Shown here in pieces: positions 1-6,774 of a stretch of DNA of 11,376 nt. The DNA comes from a bacterium (GTDB lineage: Bacteria; UBA9089; UBA9088), in assembly GCA_003498085.1 (NCBI GenBank), contig DNCM01000076.1, positions 1 to 11,376 of the forward strand, written 5' to 3'. The notes under the pieces are model-generated. The model was not told where the DNA came from and made no database searches. It saw only the letters and a list, made by a program, of their open reading frames with translations. Every line of letters starts with the position of its first letter. Position 1 is the first letter of the stretch. Both the position numbers and the translations under genes were made by a program.

Positions 1-314
1 TTGTAGAGAATCTTACAAAAAAAATAAATGCCAAATATCTGATTGTAACAAGAGGAAGTCATGGCTCTCTTGGCTTTTCCCAAAAAAATGGACTTATTCA
101 GACACCAGCACTTGCAACAATGGTTGTTGATAGAATTGGTGCGGGTGATGCATTTTTTGCCTATACTTCTTGTTGTTTTGCAAAGGATATACCAGAAGAT
201 ATAATCTCATTTGTTGGAAATGCAGTGGGTGCCATAGCTGTCCAGATTGTTTGTAATAGGGAAGCTGTTCCTCCAGAAAAATTATATGAATTTATCGATG
301 CATTGTTAAGATGA
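1..314 (+). CDS. PfkB-family carbohydrate kinase, C-terminal part (5' end outside window)
   Basis: This is the 3' end of an ATP-dependent sugar kinase of the PfkB/ribokinase family. The open frame runs without interruption from base 3 to the TGA at 312-314, so the gene begins upstream of the window. The first visible stretch reads VENLTKKINAKYLIVTRGSH, the typical strand with the T-R-G-x-x-G segment. It is followed by the family signature D-R-I-G-A-G-D-A-F, in which the Asp at codon 147-149 is the expected catalytic base next to the anion-hole glycines. The protein ends about 55 residues later, as PfkB domains do. It overlaps the following SIS isomerase by 4 bp (ATGA). In NDP-heptose pathways an HldE-type PfkB domain phosphorylates the sugar 7-phosphate at C1, and pairing with a GmhA-like gene makes a comparable role plausible here. 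The part outside the window could include a fused nucleotidyltransferase domain. Family assignment is firm; substrate is inferred. Confidence 0.88.
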   Translation, partial: VENLTKKINAKYLIVTRGSHGSLGFSQKNGLIQTPALATMVVDRIGAGDAFFAYTSCCFAKDIPEDIISFVGNAVGAIAVQIVCNREAVPPEKLYEFIDALLR

Positions 315-886
315 AAAATTTAGCAGAAGAATACTATAAGGAAATTGAGGGATTGCTTAAATCTATTAAGGTGACGGATATGCAAGGTAATAAAATAGAC
401 TTTTATATTGCAGTTGCCTCTACTTGTTCTATGATAGAGAAAATGGCAGAAAATAAAGGTAAGTTAATATTCATCGGAAATGGGGGAAGTGCAGCCATGT
501 CAAGCCATTTTGCAACAGATTTCTGGAAGAATGGAGGAATTAGAGCAGTTGCTTTTAACGATTCGTCTCTTTTAACCTGTATTTCCAATGATTTCGCCTA
601 TAAGCATGTATTTGAAAAGCCAATAGAGATGTTTGCTGAAGATGGGGATATACTCTTTGCAATAAGTAGCTCTGGGAGATCTGAAAATATTCTCCTTGGG
701 GTAGATGCGGCAAGAAAAAAACATCTCGGTGTGATAACCCTGTCTGGATTTAGAGATGATAATCCACTTCGTAGGTTGGGAGATATCAACTTCTATGTTC
801 CATCACAAGCATATGAGCCTGTTGAAGATATACATCATTCCATCTGTCATTGTATTGTGAATGTTATAATTAAAAGGACAAAATAA
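311..886 (+). CDS. SIS-domain phosphosugar isomerase, GmhA-like
   Basis: This 191-residue protein matches the single-domain GmhA (sedoheptulose-7-phosphate isomerase) family in length and layout. Visible features are the phosphate-binding G-N-G-G-S at residues 56-60, followed by H66, a second serine-rich phosphate loop S-S-S-G-R-S at 119-124, and a C-terminal helix with E-D-I-H-H at 172-176 and H180. GmhA converts a ketose 7-phosphate to the aldose and feeds NDP-heptose synthesis in the cytoplasm. In E. coli GmhA, Glu65 and His180 are the acid/base pair. Here a histidine is kept near the C-terminus, but the residue four positions after the conserved His is Asp70 instead of Glu, so activity or substrate may differ. 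The ATG at 311 overlaps the kinase stop by 4 bp, and the next gene starts inside this stop codon (TAATG). Isomerase family is confident; a heptose or other higher-carbon sugar phosphate substrate is inferred. Confidence 0.87.
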   Translation: MKNLAEEYYKEIEGLLKSIKVTDMQGNKIDFYIAVASTCSMIEKMAENKGKLIFIGNGGSAAMSSHFATDFWKNGGIRAVAFNDSSLLTCISNDFAYKHVFEKPIEMFAEDGDILFAISSSGRSENILLGVDAARKKHLGVITLSGFRDDNPLRRLGDINFYVPSQAYEPVEDIHHSICHCIVNVIIKRTK

Positions 887-1860
887 TGATTAGGAATGTT
901 TTAGTTCCTGGTGGTGCAGGTTATGTTGGTGCTGTTTTAGTTCCAAAGCTATTAGAAAATGGTTATAATGTCAAGGTTGTAGATCTTTATATCTATGGAG
1001 ATGTTTTAAATCCACATCCAAATCTTGTAGAGATTAAAGGAGATGTTCGCGATATAGCCCTTTTAGAAAGAGAAATACCAGGAGCAGATGCAGTTATCCA
1101 CCTTGCTTGCATATCCAATGATCCAAGTTATGAATTGAATCCAGAATTAAGCAAATCGATAAACTATGATGCATTCATTCCTTTTGTCGAAATCGCAAAG
1201 AAAAATGAGGTAAAAAGATTTATCTTTGCATCAAGTGCAAGTGTTTATGGAATAAAAAAAGAGGAAGAAGTAACAGAGGATCTATCTTTAGAACCACTTA
1301 CTGATTATTCTAGATATAAGGCAAAATGCGAAGAAATTCTTATGAAAGAAGCAGATGATAATTTTATTGTAACAATCGTCCGTCCTGCCACAGTCTGTGG
1401 CTATTCGCCTAGATTAAGACTTGACCTTACAGTCAATATTTTGACAAATCAGGCAATCAATAAAGGAGAGATTACAGTATTTGGTGGAGAACAGATGAGA
1501 CCAAACATCCATATTCAAGATATGACCGACCTTTATCTTTATCTATTAAAGCTACCAAATAAAAAAATTAATAAAAAGATCTATAATGCAGGCTGGGAAA
1601 ACTACAAAGTAAAAGAAATTGCTAAAATAGTTCAATCAATGATAAGTAATGTCTCTATAAAAACTGTTCCATCAGACGATAATCGCTCATACCGTGTTTC
1701 GTCAAGGAAGATAACAGATGAATTAGGATTTACTCCAAAATATGGGATAAAAGATGCAATCTTTGATTTAAAGAACGCTTTTGAAGGGGGTAAAATACCA
1801 GACTCAGATGATATCAAATATTATAATATAAAAACAATGCAAGCTATAAATCTAAAATAA
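886..1860 (+). CDS. NAD-dependent epimerase/dehydratase, extended SDR family
   Basis: A 324-residue extended short-chain dehydrogenase acting on a nucleotide sugar in the cytoplasm. The Rossmann motif G-G-A-G-Y-V-G lies at residues 9-15, and D33 at the end of strand 2 favours NAD(H). The active-site strand reads F-A-S-S-A-S-V-Y-G (114-122), and the catalytic dyad is Y141-x-x-x-K145. R-P-A-T-V at 167-171 and the R-P-N-I-H-I-Q-D segment at 205-212 are the usual substrate-side landmarks. It belongs to the broad NDP-sugar epimerase/reductase group (GalE/WcaG/DmhA-like), and family alone cannot separate 4-epimerase, 3,5-epimerase/reductase or reductase. The start is well supported: AAGGA at 874-878 lies 7 nt upstream of the ATG, which overlaps the isomerase stop by one base. 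The two SDRs in a row, with different motifs, suggest successive steps on one sugar. Confidence 0.88.
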   Translation: MIRNVLVPGGAGYVGAVLVPKLLENGYNVKVVDLYIYGDVLNPHPNLVEIKGDVRDIALLEREIPGADAVIHLACISNDPSYELNPELSKSINYDAFIPFVEIAKKNEVKRFIFASSASVYGIKKEEEVTEDLSLEPLTDYSRYKAKCEEILMKEADDNFIVTIVRPATVCGYSPRLRLDLTVNILTNQAINKGEITVFGGEQMRPNIHIQDMTDLYLYLLKLPNKKINKKIYNAGWENYKVKEIAKIVQSMISNVSIKTVPSDDNRSYRVSSRKITDELGFTPKYGIKDAIFDLKNAFEGGKIPDSDDIKYYNIKTMQAINLK

Positions 1861-1861
1861 T

Positions 1862-2872
1862 ATGGATAAAATTAAAGTTGTTGTTATAGGGAGCAATTCT
1901 TTTTCAGGAAGTGATTTTGTCGATCTGCTATTAGAAAAAGGAAAATACTCAGTTGTTGGAATAAGTCGATCACAAGAGAAAGATTCATTATTTCTGCCAT
2001 ATAAAAGGCATTTAAATCATCCTTTTAAATTCTACCAGATGGACTTGAATAAAGATATGGATAAGATTATAGATGTAATCAACGAATTTAAGCCGGATTA
2101 CATAATCAATTTTTCTGCCCAAAGTGAAGTTGCACCAAGTTGGGAAAATCCTACTCACTGGTTTCAAACCAATGTTGTAGCTATAACCAATTTAGCTAAT
2201 AGATTAAAAGATTTCAAATTCATCAAACGTTATGTTCATATATCAACACCAGAGGTATATGGCAGTTGCAGTGGTCTTGTAAAGGAAAACATGTTGCTTA
2301 ATCCAAGTACGCCATATGCGGCATCTAAGGCCGCAGGAGATTTATCCCTTTTTACATTTTTAAAAAACTTTAATTTTCCTCTAGTTGTGATTCGCTCAGC
2401 AAATGTCTATGGTGCATACCAACAATTGCATAAGATAATTCCAAGGTCAATAATCTATATTAAGCTTGGAAAGATGATAGAACTTCACGGTGGTGGCAAT
2501 GCTAGGAGGTCTTTTATACACATAAGGGATATATCAAAAGGAGAGCTTTTTGCTATGGAAAAAGGTAGGATTGGCGAGATCTATCATCTTTCGCCAAATT
2601 ATCTTCCAACAGACTTTGGTATTGCAATAAGGGATTTAGTAAGGAAGATTTGCGAAAAAATGGATGTTTTATTTGAAAAGGTAACGAAAGGTGTTGAAGA
2701 CCGTCCTGGTCAGGATGCCCTTTATGCCCTTGATTCAAGTAAGGCAAGACAAGAATTTGGATGGAAGCCAAACATTACTTTAGATGAAGGTTTAGATGAT
2801 GTTATTAATTGGATTGAAAAAAATTGGGATAAGATAAAAAATCAACCACTTGGATATATACATAAGCCATGA
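1862..2872 (+). CDS. NDP-sugar 4,6-dehydratase-like extended SDR
   Basis: A 336-residue extended SDR most like the RmlB/GDP-mannose 4,6-dehydratase group. Y152-A-A-S-K156 is the catalytic YxxxK. The strand before it reads H-I-S-T-P-E-V-Y-G (residues 126-134), and R-S-A-N-V-Y-G (178-184) and R-R-S-F-I-H-I-R-D (215-223) follow as in sugar-nucleotide dehydratases. The C-terminal R-P-G-Q-D...F-G-W-K-P resembles the R-P-G-H-D segment of RmlB. Two departures stand out. The N-terminal nucleotide-binding turn is G-S-N-S-F-S-G (10-16) instead of the usual TGGAGFIG type. The T-D-E triad of RmlB is T129-P130-E131, keeping Glu but losing the Asp acid. It may therefore be a 4,6-dehydratase with altered acid catalysis or a related dehydratase/epimerase. 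It starts two bases after the preceding stop with no clear ribosome binding site, and its stop overlaps a 17-codon mini-ORF. Confidence 0.84.
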   Translation: MDKIKVVVIGSNSFSGSDFVDLLLEKGKYSVVGISRSQEKDSLFLPYKRHLNHPFKFYQMDLNKDMDKIIDVINEFKPDYIINFSAQSEVAPSWENPTHWFQTNVVAITNLANRLKDFKFIKRYVHISTPEVYGSCSGLVKENMLLNPSTPYAASKAAGDLSLFTFLKNFNFPLVVIRSANVYGAYQQLHKIIPRSIIYIKLGKMIELHGGGNARRSFIHIRDISKGELFAMEKGRIGEIYHLSPNYLPTDFGIAIRDLVRKICEKMDVLFEKVTKGVEDRPGQDALYALDSSKARQEFGWKPNITLDEGLDDVINWIEKNWDKIKNQPLGYIHKP

Positions 2873-2922
2873 ATAAAATAAAATCTGAATTAGGAGAAAT
2901 TTTTATACATAAAAAATTTTGA
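2869..2922 (+). other. Possible 17-codon mini-ORF in the operon's only sizeable gap
   Basis: An ATG that overlaps the dehydratase stop in the same ATGA arrangement seen elsewhere in the operon opens a frame encoding MNKIKSELGEIFIHKKF before TGA at 2920-2922. It ends 16 bases before the aminotransferase ATG. I recognise no family. It could be chance in AT-rich DNA, a leader peptide keeping ribosomes loaded across the gap, or the remaining 5' end of a deleted gene. An AGGAG-like run at 2892-2896 lies inside it but is too far from the next start to serve as its ribosome binding site. Confidence 0.25.
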
Positions 2923-2930
2923 AGTATATT
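2902..2930 (+). promoter_or_regulatory. Weak candidate sigma-70-type promoter
   Basis: TTTATA at 2902-2907 (4 of 6 to TTGACA) and TATATT at 2925-2930 (5 of 6 to TATAAT) are separated by 17 bases in the only real intergenic break of the first ten genes. If used, transcription would begin about at the ATG at 2939, giving a nearly leaderless mRNA, which would fit the lack of a ribosome binding site there. In DNA this AT-rich such matches arise often by chance. Confidence 0.2.
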
Positions 2931-2938
2931 TATTTATC

Positions 2939-4063
2939 ATGAAAATAGAATTTTCATATTTAACTAGACAGTTCGATAATAAAGAACCAGAATCTTATAC
3001 TAATAAAATAATCAAAGGTATTAAAGAGCTAGCAATGACTGGAGATTTTACGCTGGGAAAGAAAGTAGAAGAATTTGAGTGTAAGATCGCAGAACTTGTA
3101 GGAACAAAATATGCCACTGGCGTCAATTCTGGAACAGATGCACTTATCCTTTCTTTAAAAGCATTAGGAATTGGCCCAGGTGATGAAGTAATTACATGCG
3201 CTGAGACATTTATTGCTACGGCCGGTGCAATTGCTGCAGTAGGTGCAAGACCAGTATTTGTAGATGTAAATGATGAATTCACGATTGATGTTGAAAAAAT
3301 CGAGGATGCAATAACAGATAGGACAAAGGTAATAATGCCTGTATGGTTTACTGGAAATGCTCCTAATATGAATAGAATACTAGAAATAGCTAGTAAATAT
3401 AATTTATTAGTTGTTGAAGATTCCTGCACAGCAATAGATGCTGATATTGACGGTAAAAAAGCAGGTTCCTTTGGAATTACGGGAACAATTAGTCTTCACC
3501 CTTTAAAAAATCTAAATATTTGGGGAGATGGAGGTTTGATTACTACAAATTCTGATGAACTAAATAGAAAACTTAGACTTCTTAGAAATCATGGATTAGT
3601 TAGCAGAGATGAAGTTGAAATATTTGGGGTAAATAGCAGATTGGATACTTTGCAAGCAATAGTTGGACTTAGTATGATTGATGATGTTAAAAAGATTACT
3701 GATAAGAGGATTGCATATGCCAAAAGATTAGACGAAGCGTTTTTTGGACTTCCCGATTTTATCGATGTTCCAAAACGACATGCAAATGTACGTCATGTAT
3801 TTCATCTTTATATGGTTAGGGTAAAAGATAGGGATATGTTGCTAAAATATTGTCTTGACAAAGGTATTAAAGTAAAGATTCATTATCCTATTCCTCTGCC
3901 ATATCAGAAATGTTGTAGCTACCTAGGGTATAAAAAGGGAGATTTTCCTAATACTGAGAGAGATTGTAGTTCTATTATAACTTTTCCAGTTCATCAACAT
4001 TTAACCGATGAAGAACTTCAATATATTATTGATACAGTAAAGAAATTTTATAAGAAAAAATGA
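2939..4063 (+). CDS. DegT/DnrJ/EryC1/StrS-family PLP enzyme, divergent paralogue
   Basis: A 374-residue fold-type I PLP protein of the sugar aminotransferase family, which transfers an amino group from glutamate or glutamine to a keto nucleotide sugar. G-V-N-S-G-T-D-A-L at 61-69 is the phosphate-binding turn. D161 (V-E-D-S-C-T-A) should contact the PLP ring nitrogen, and K190 in S-L-H-P-L-K-N-L-N is the Schiff-base lysine, so PLP chemistry is expected. It differs from the next gene at pocket positions: T164 where the family usually has Gln, W136 where P-V-H is usual, and D167 in place of Gly. These changes suggest another substrate or reaction from its paralogue. It may belong to a recurrent sugar-cluster subfamily with an E-D-A-C-M-G type motif, which I recall but have not checked. 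The ATG follows a 66-bp gap without a clear ribosome binding site. No alternative ATG, GTG or TTG lies in frame back to the upstream stop at 2891. Confidence 0.88.
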   Translation: MKIEFSYLTRQFDNKEPESYTNKIIKGIKELAMTGDFTLGKKVEEFECKIAELVGTKYATGVNSGTDALILSLKALGIGPGDEVITCAETFIATAGAIAAVGARPVFVDVNDEFTIDVEKIEDAITDRTKVIMPVWFTGNAPNMNRILEIASKYNLLVVEDSCTAIDADIDGKKAGSFGITGTISLHPLKNLNIWGDGGLITTNSDELNRKLRLLRNHGLVSRDEVEIFGVNSRLDTLQAIVGLSMIDDVKKITDKRIAYAKRLDEAFFGLPDFIDVPKRHANVRHVFHLYMVRVKDRDMLLKYCLDKGIKVKIHYPIPLPYQKCCSYLGYKKGDFPNTERDCSSIITFPVHQHLTDEELQYIIDTVKKFYKKK

Positions 4064-5166
4064 GAAATATACCTTATATAGACTTAAAAACACAACATAA
4101 ATTATTGAAAGATGAACTTATAGAAGCATTTAGTCAAGTTCTAGAAAATGCCGATTTTATACTTGGTGAGGAAGTCAATCTATTAGAAAGTAAAATAGCC
4201 GATTATTGTGGTGTCAAATACGCCATTGGTGTCAATTCTGGAACAGATGCCCTTTTTCTATCCTTGAAAGGATGTGGAATAGGTCCAGAGAATGAAGTTA
4301 TCACTGTACCAAATTCTTTTATAGCAACAGTTTCATCCATTGTAGCAACTGGTGCAAAACCAGTTTTTGTAGATGTAAAAAAAGATATGAATATTGATCC
4401 TGAATTAGTAGAGAAAAATATAACAAAAAGAACAAAAGCAATTATTCCTGTTCATCTGGGAGGTAAGCCAGCATCTATGGATCAAATCATTGAAATAGCA
4501 CAGAGGTATAACCTTTTCGTAATAGAAGATGCAGCGCAGGCAATTGGTGCAGAATATAAAGGTAAAAAAGTTGGCTCTTTAGGATATGCAGGCTGCTTCA
4601 GTTTTCATCCTTTAAAAACATTAAATGCTTGTGGAGATGGGGGAATAATCACAACAAATGATGAAAAATTATACAAAGTTTTAGTTCAGCTTCGGAATAT
4701 TGGTTTAAAAAATCGGAATGAAGTGGAAATTTGGGGTTATAATAGTCGTCTGGATACAATCCAAGCAGCTATACTCTTAATAAAGATGAAATATCTTGAT
4801 GTATGGATAGAAAAAAGGAGAAAGATAGCAAAGTATTATATTAAACATTTACAAGGTATTGTTGATCTTCCAACAGAAAATAGTGATATAAAATCGGTTT
4901 ATTATACCTTTGTTATTCGGACTGATAATAGGGATAAACTTCAGAAATATCTTGAAAAGCATGGGGTTAAAACAAAGATCTATTATCCTATTCCAATACA
5001 TTTACAGAAAATTGTTGCTAAAACTTTTGACTATAAAAAAGGAGATTTTCCTGTGTGTGAAAGTTTAGTGGAGAAGATTTTAAGTTTGCCTATTCACCAA
5101 GGTTTAAGCGATAACGATTTGACCTATATTGTGAATAGGATACAAGATTTTTTTGGAAAAAGATGA
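4060..5166 (+). CDS. DegT/DnrJ/EryC1/StrS-family sugar aminotransferase, canonical copy
   Basis: A 368-residue PLP-dependent aminotransferase with the standard family motifs throughout. The N-terminal I-P-Y-I-D-L-K opening is followed by G-V-N-S-G-T-D-A-L (57-65) and I-P-V-H-L-G-G (129-135). E156-D157-A-A-Q160-A is the usual PLP-ring and phenol-contact motif. S-F-H-P-L-K186 carries the lysine that forms the internal aldimine, followed by G-D-G-G. It would aminate a 3- or 4-keto nucleotide sugar made by one of the SDRs upstream. It is clearly paralogous to the preceding gene along its whole length but keeps the canonical residues that one has lost. Its ATG overlaps the previous stop by 4 bp, and the next gene overlaps its stop by 4 bp, so translation is probably coupled. 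Regiospecificity cannot be read from sequence. Confidence 0.92.
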   Translation: MRNIPYIDLKTQHKLLKDELIEAFSQVLENADFILGEEVNLLESKIADYCGVKYAIGVNSGTDALFLSLKGCGIGPENEVITVPNSFIATVSSIVATGAKPVFVDVKKDMNIDPELVEKNITKRTKAIIPVHLGGKPASMDQIIEIAQRYNLFVIEDAAQAIGAEYKGKKVGSLGYAGCFSFHPLKTLNACGDGGIITTNDEKLYKVLVQLRNIGLKNRNEVEIWGYNSRLDTIQAAILLIKMKYLDVWIEKRRKIAKYYIKHLQGIVDLPTENSDIKSVYYTFVIRTDNRDKLQKYLEKHGVKTKIYYPIPIHLQKIVAKTFDYKKGDFPVCESLVEKILSLPIHQGLSDNDLTYIVNRIQDFFGKR

Positions 5167-5768
5167 AGGTCCATATTGGTATTGATTTTGATAATACGAT
5201 TGTAACTTATGATAATGTATTCTATAAATATGCATTTAAGTTAGGACTTATTCCCCAGGATGTAAAAAAGAATAAACAGATAATTCGTGATACAATAAGA
5301 TTACTTCCCCAAGGAGAGGAACAATGGATAAAACTTCAAGGATTGGTTTATGGTCTCTATATGGATGAGGCAGAACTATTTGATGGAGTTGACAGGTTCC
5401 TGGATACTTGTAAGCATAAGAATATCAAAGTTTCGATAGTCAGCCATAAAACAATCTATCCAGCATTAGGTCCTCGTATAAATCTTAGAGATGTAGCAAA
5501 AAAATGGCTTGAAGATAGAGGTTTTTTCTCAAGATTTGGATTGCTTCCAGAGGACGCTATTTTTGTTGGAAGTATAGATGAAAAACTTAGTGAGATTGTT
5601 AAAAGAAAATGTACCCATTTTATTGATGACCTACTAGAAATTTTGATCTATCCAGGATTTCCAAGTAATGTTCAAAAAATCTTATATTCTTCATCAGGAG
5701 ATAATGTTCCTTCTGAGATTTATATAGCAGAAAATTGGGATGAAATTTGGAGATACTTCTTTGGATAA
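5163..5768 (+). CDS. HAD-superfamily phosphatase
   Basis: A 201-residue haloacid-dehalogenase-fold hydrolase. Motif I is D8-F-D10-N-T, giving the aspartate nucleophile and acid/base. Motif II is the serine S94 in V-S-I-V-S-H-K-T. K141 in D-E-K-L, or a lysine of K-R-K at 147-149, can serve as motif III, and F-I-D155-D156 is motif IV. It has no signal peptide, so the phosphatase is cytoplasmic. The D-F-D-N-T version of motif I differs from the D-V-D-G-V type of KdsC and from the GmhB pattern, and is closer to nucleotidase-like HAD proteins. In this operon it could remove one phosphate from a sugar bisphosphate, the GmhB-like step expected between the kinase and nucleotidyl transfer. The following gene overlaps its end. 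Enzyme class is confident; substrate is inferred from neighbours. Confidence 0.85.
   Translation: MKVHIGIDFDNTIVTYDNVFYKYAFKLGLIPQDVKKNKQIIRDTIRLLPQGEEQWIKLQGLVYGLYMDEAELFDGVDRFLDTCKHKNIKVSIVSHKTIYPALGPRINLRDVAKKWLEDRGFFSRFGLLPEDAIFVGSIDEKLSEIVKRKCTHFIDDLLEILIYPGFPSNVQKILYSSSGDNVPSEIYIAENWDEIWRYFFG
5749..5752 (+). promoter_or_regulatory. Ribosome binding site GGAG supporting a TTG start at 5761
   Basis: GGAG lies 8 nt upstream of an in-frame TTG at 5761. The alternative ATG at 5740 has no Shine-Dalgarno-like sequence at a usable distance and would give a longer 29-bp overlap with the phosphatase gene. This site is why the downstream kinase is annotated from TTG. Confidence 0.45.
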
Positions 5769-6774
5769 GATAATTCAAGATTTATTAAGTAAGGCAAAAA
5801 AAGAGAATGCTCTTACAATAGAACCCTTGCCATATGGATTTAATAGCCTCATTTATAAAGTTATAACAAAAGAAAGAGAATATCTCGCCAAAAAATATAT
5901 TACTAGAGATGGAGATTTGAGGGATAGATTTCAAACAGAATTCTTTGGCATTTCTTTTTTATGGAGTAATGGGATTCGGGCAATTCCTGAGCCAATCTGT
6001 GGAGATAAAGAAAAAAGAATTGCTATTTATAGATTCATCAACGGAAATAAACTTAATCCAGAAGAGATAACAGAGAATGAAATTTATCAAGCTTTAGGAC
6101 TTTTGAGAGAAATGCATAGACTGACTACTAAAAAAGAAGCTAAAGAGCAACCAATAGCATCTGAAGCATGTTTTAAGATAAAAGATTATATTGACTGTGT
6201 TGAAGAAAGAATAGGAAAATTAATGGTTTTGTCAGGAAAAAATGATATTTTTGAAGCACTTAAGTCATATCTTGAAAAAGACTTTATTCCATTTTTTACT
6301 TATATCAAAGAATTTGTAGAAAAAGAAGCACGGAGGTTAAACATAGATACAGATAGACCCATTGAAGAGAATGAGAAAACATTGAGTCCATCAGATTTTG
6401 GGTTTCATAATGTAATAAAGAAAGAAGACGGCTCTTTAGTCTTTATTGATTTTGAATATTATGGCTGGGATGACTCTGTAAAACTAATTGCAGATTTCTA
6501 CCTTCAACCAGCTGTTCCTGTGCCACTTATCTATAGAAAAGTTTTCTTTGAAGGAGTTTATGAATACCTAAAAAATAAAAATTTGTTCAAAAGATTGCCT
6601 TTAGTTTATCCAATTCTATCACTGAAATGGTGTTTGATCATACTAAATGCTTTTCTAAGACAAACCTCAGATGAAATTTGTGCCAAGCAATTAAAAAAAG
6701 CAAAGAATAAACTTGAAGAAACAAAGAAAGAGTTTGAAAATAAAGTATTTCCTTATGAGTTCTATGAAACTTGA
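5761..6774 (+). CDS. APH-fold (aminoglycoside phosphotransferase-like) sugar kinase
   Basis: A kinase of the APH/choline-kinase fold, 337 residues from TTG 5761 or 344 from ATG 5740; residue numbers here use the longer form. The N-lobe shows Y-L-A-K51-K52 for ATP and an acidic helix at 61-70 with E67. The catalytic loop reads S-P-S-D219-F-G-F-H-N224, and the Mg-binding motif is F-I-D237-F-E. In APH enzymes the loop is normally H-G-D-x-x-x-x-N; here the catalytic Asp and Asn are kept while His-Gly is replaced by Pro-Ser. I recall similar S-P-S-D-F-G-F-H-N loops in other sugar-cluster members but could not verify it. It lies between a phosphatase and a transketolase and so probably phosphorylates a pathway sugar, not an antibiotic. 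TTG is preferred because of GGAG 8 nt upstream and the shorter 8-bp overlap. Confidence 0.8.
   Translation: MDKIIQDLLSKAKKENALTIEPLPYGFNSLIYKVITKEREYLAKKYITRDGDLRDRFQTEFFGISFLWSNGIRAIPEPICGDKEKRIAIYRFINGNKLNPEEITENEIYQALGLLREMHRLTTKKEAKEQPIASEACFKIKDYIDCVEERIGKLMVLSGKNDIFEALKSYLEKDFIPFFTYIKEFVEKEARRLNIDTDRPIEENEKTLSPSDFGFHNVIKKEDGSLVFIDFEYYGWDDSVKLIADFYLQPAVPVPLIYRKVFFEGVYEYLKNKNLFKRLPLVYPILSLKWCLIILNAFLRQTSDEICAKQLKKAKNKLEETKKEFENKVFPYEFYET

Noticed and set aside
2897..2920. AT-only inverted repeat that could suggest a terminator
   Set aside because: The arms contain only A and T, the central loop is very short and one arm has an extra base. There is no GC stem, and the operon appears to continue.
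2995..3429. A 144-codon open frame on the minus strand
   Set aside because: It lies wholly inside the first DegT gene, whose PLP motifs are intact. The minus-strand product is low-complexity Ser/Ile/Ala-rich sequence typical of an antisense shadow.
6713..6763. N-terminal extension of the transketolase N-subunit from ATG 6713
   Set aside because: It would lie inside the kinase gene and adds a Lys-rich stretch not seen in transketolases; ATG 6764 gives the expected length.
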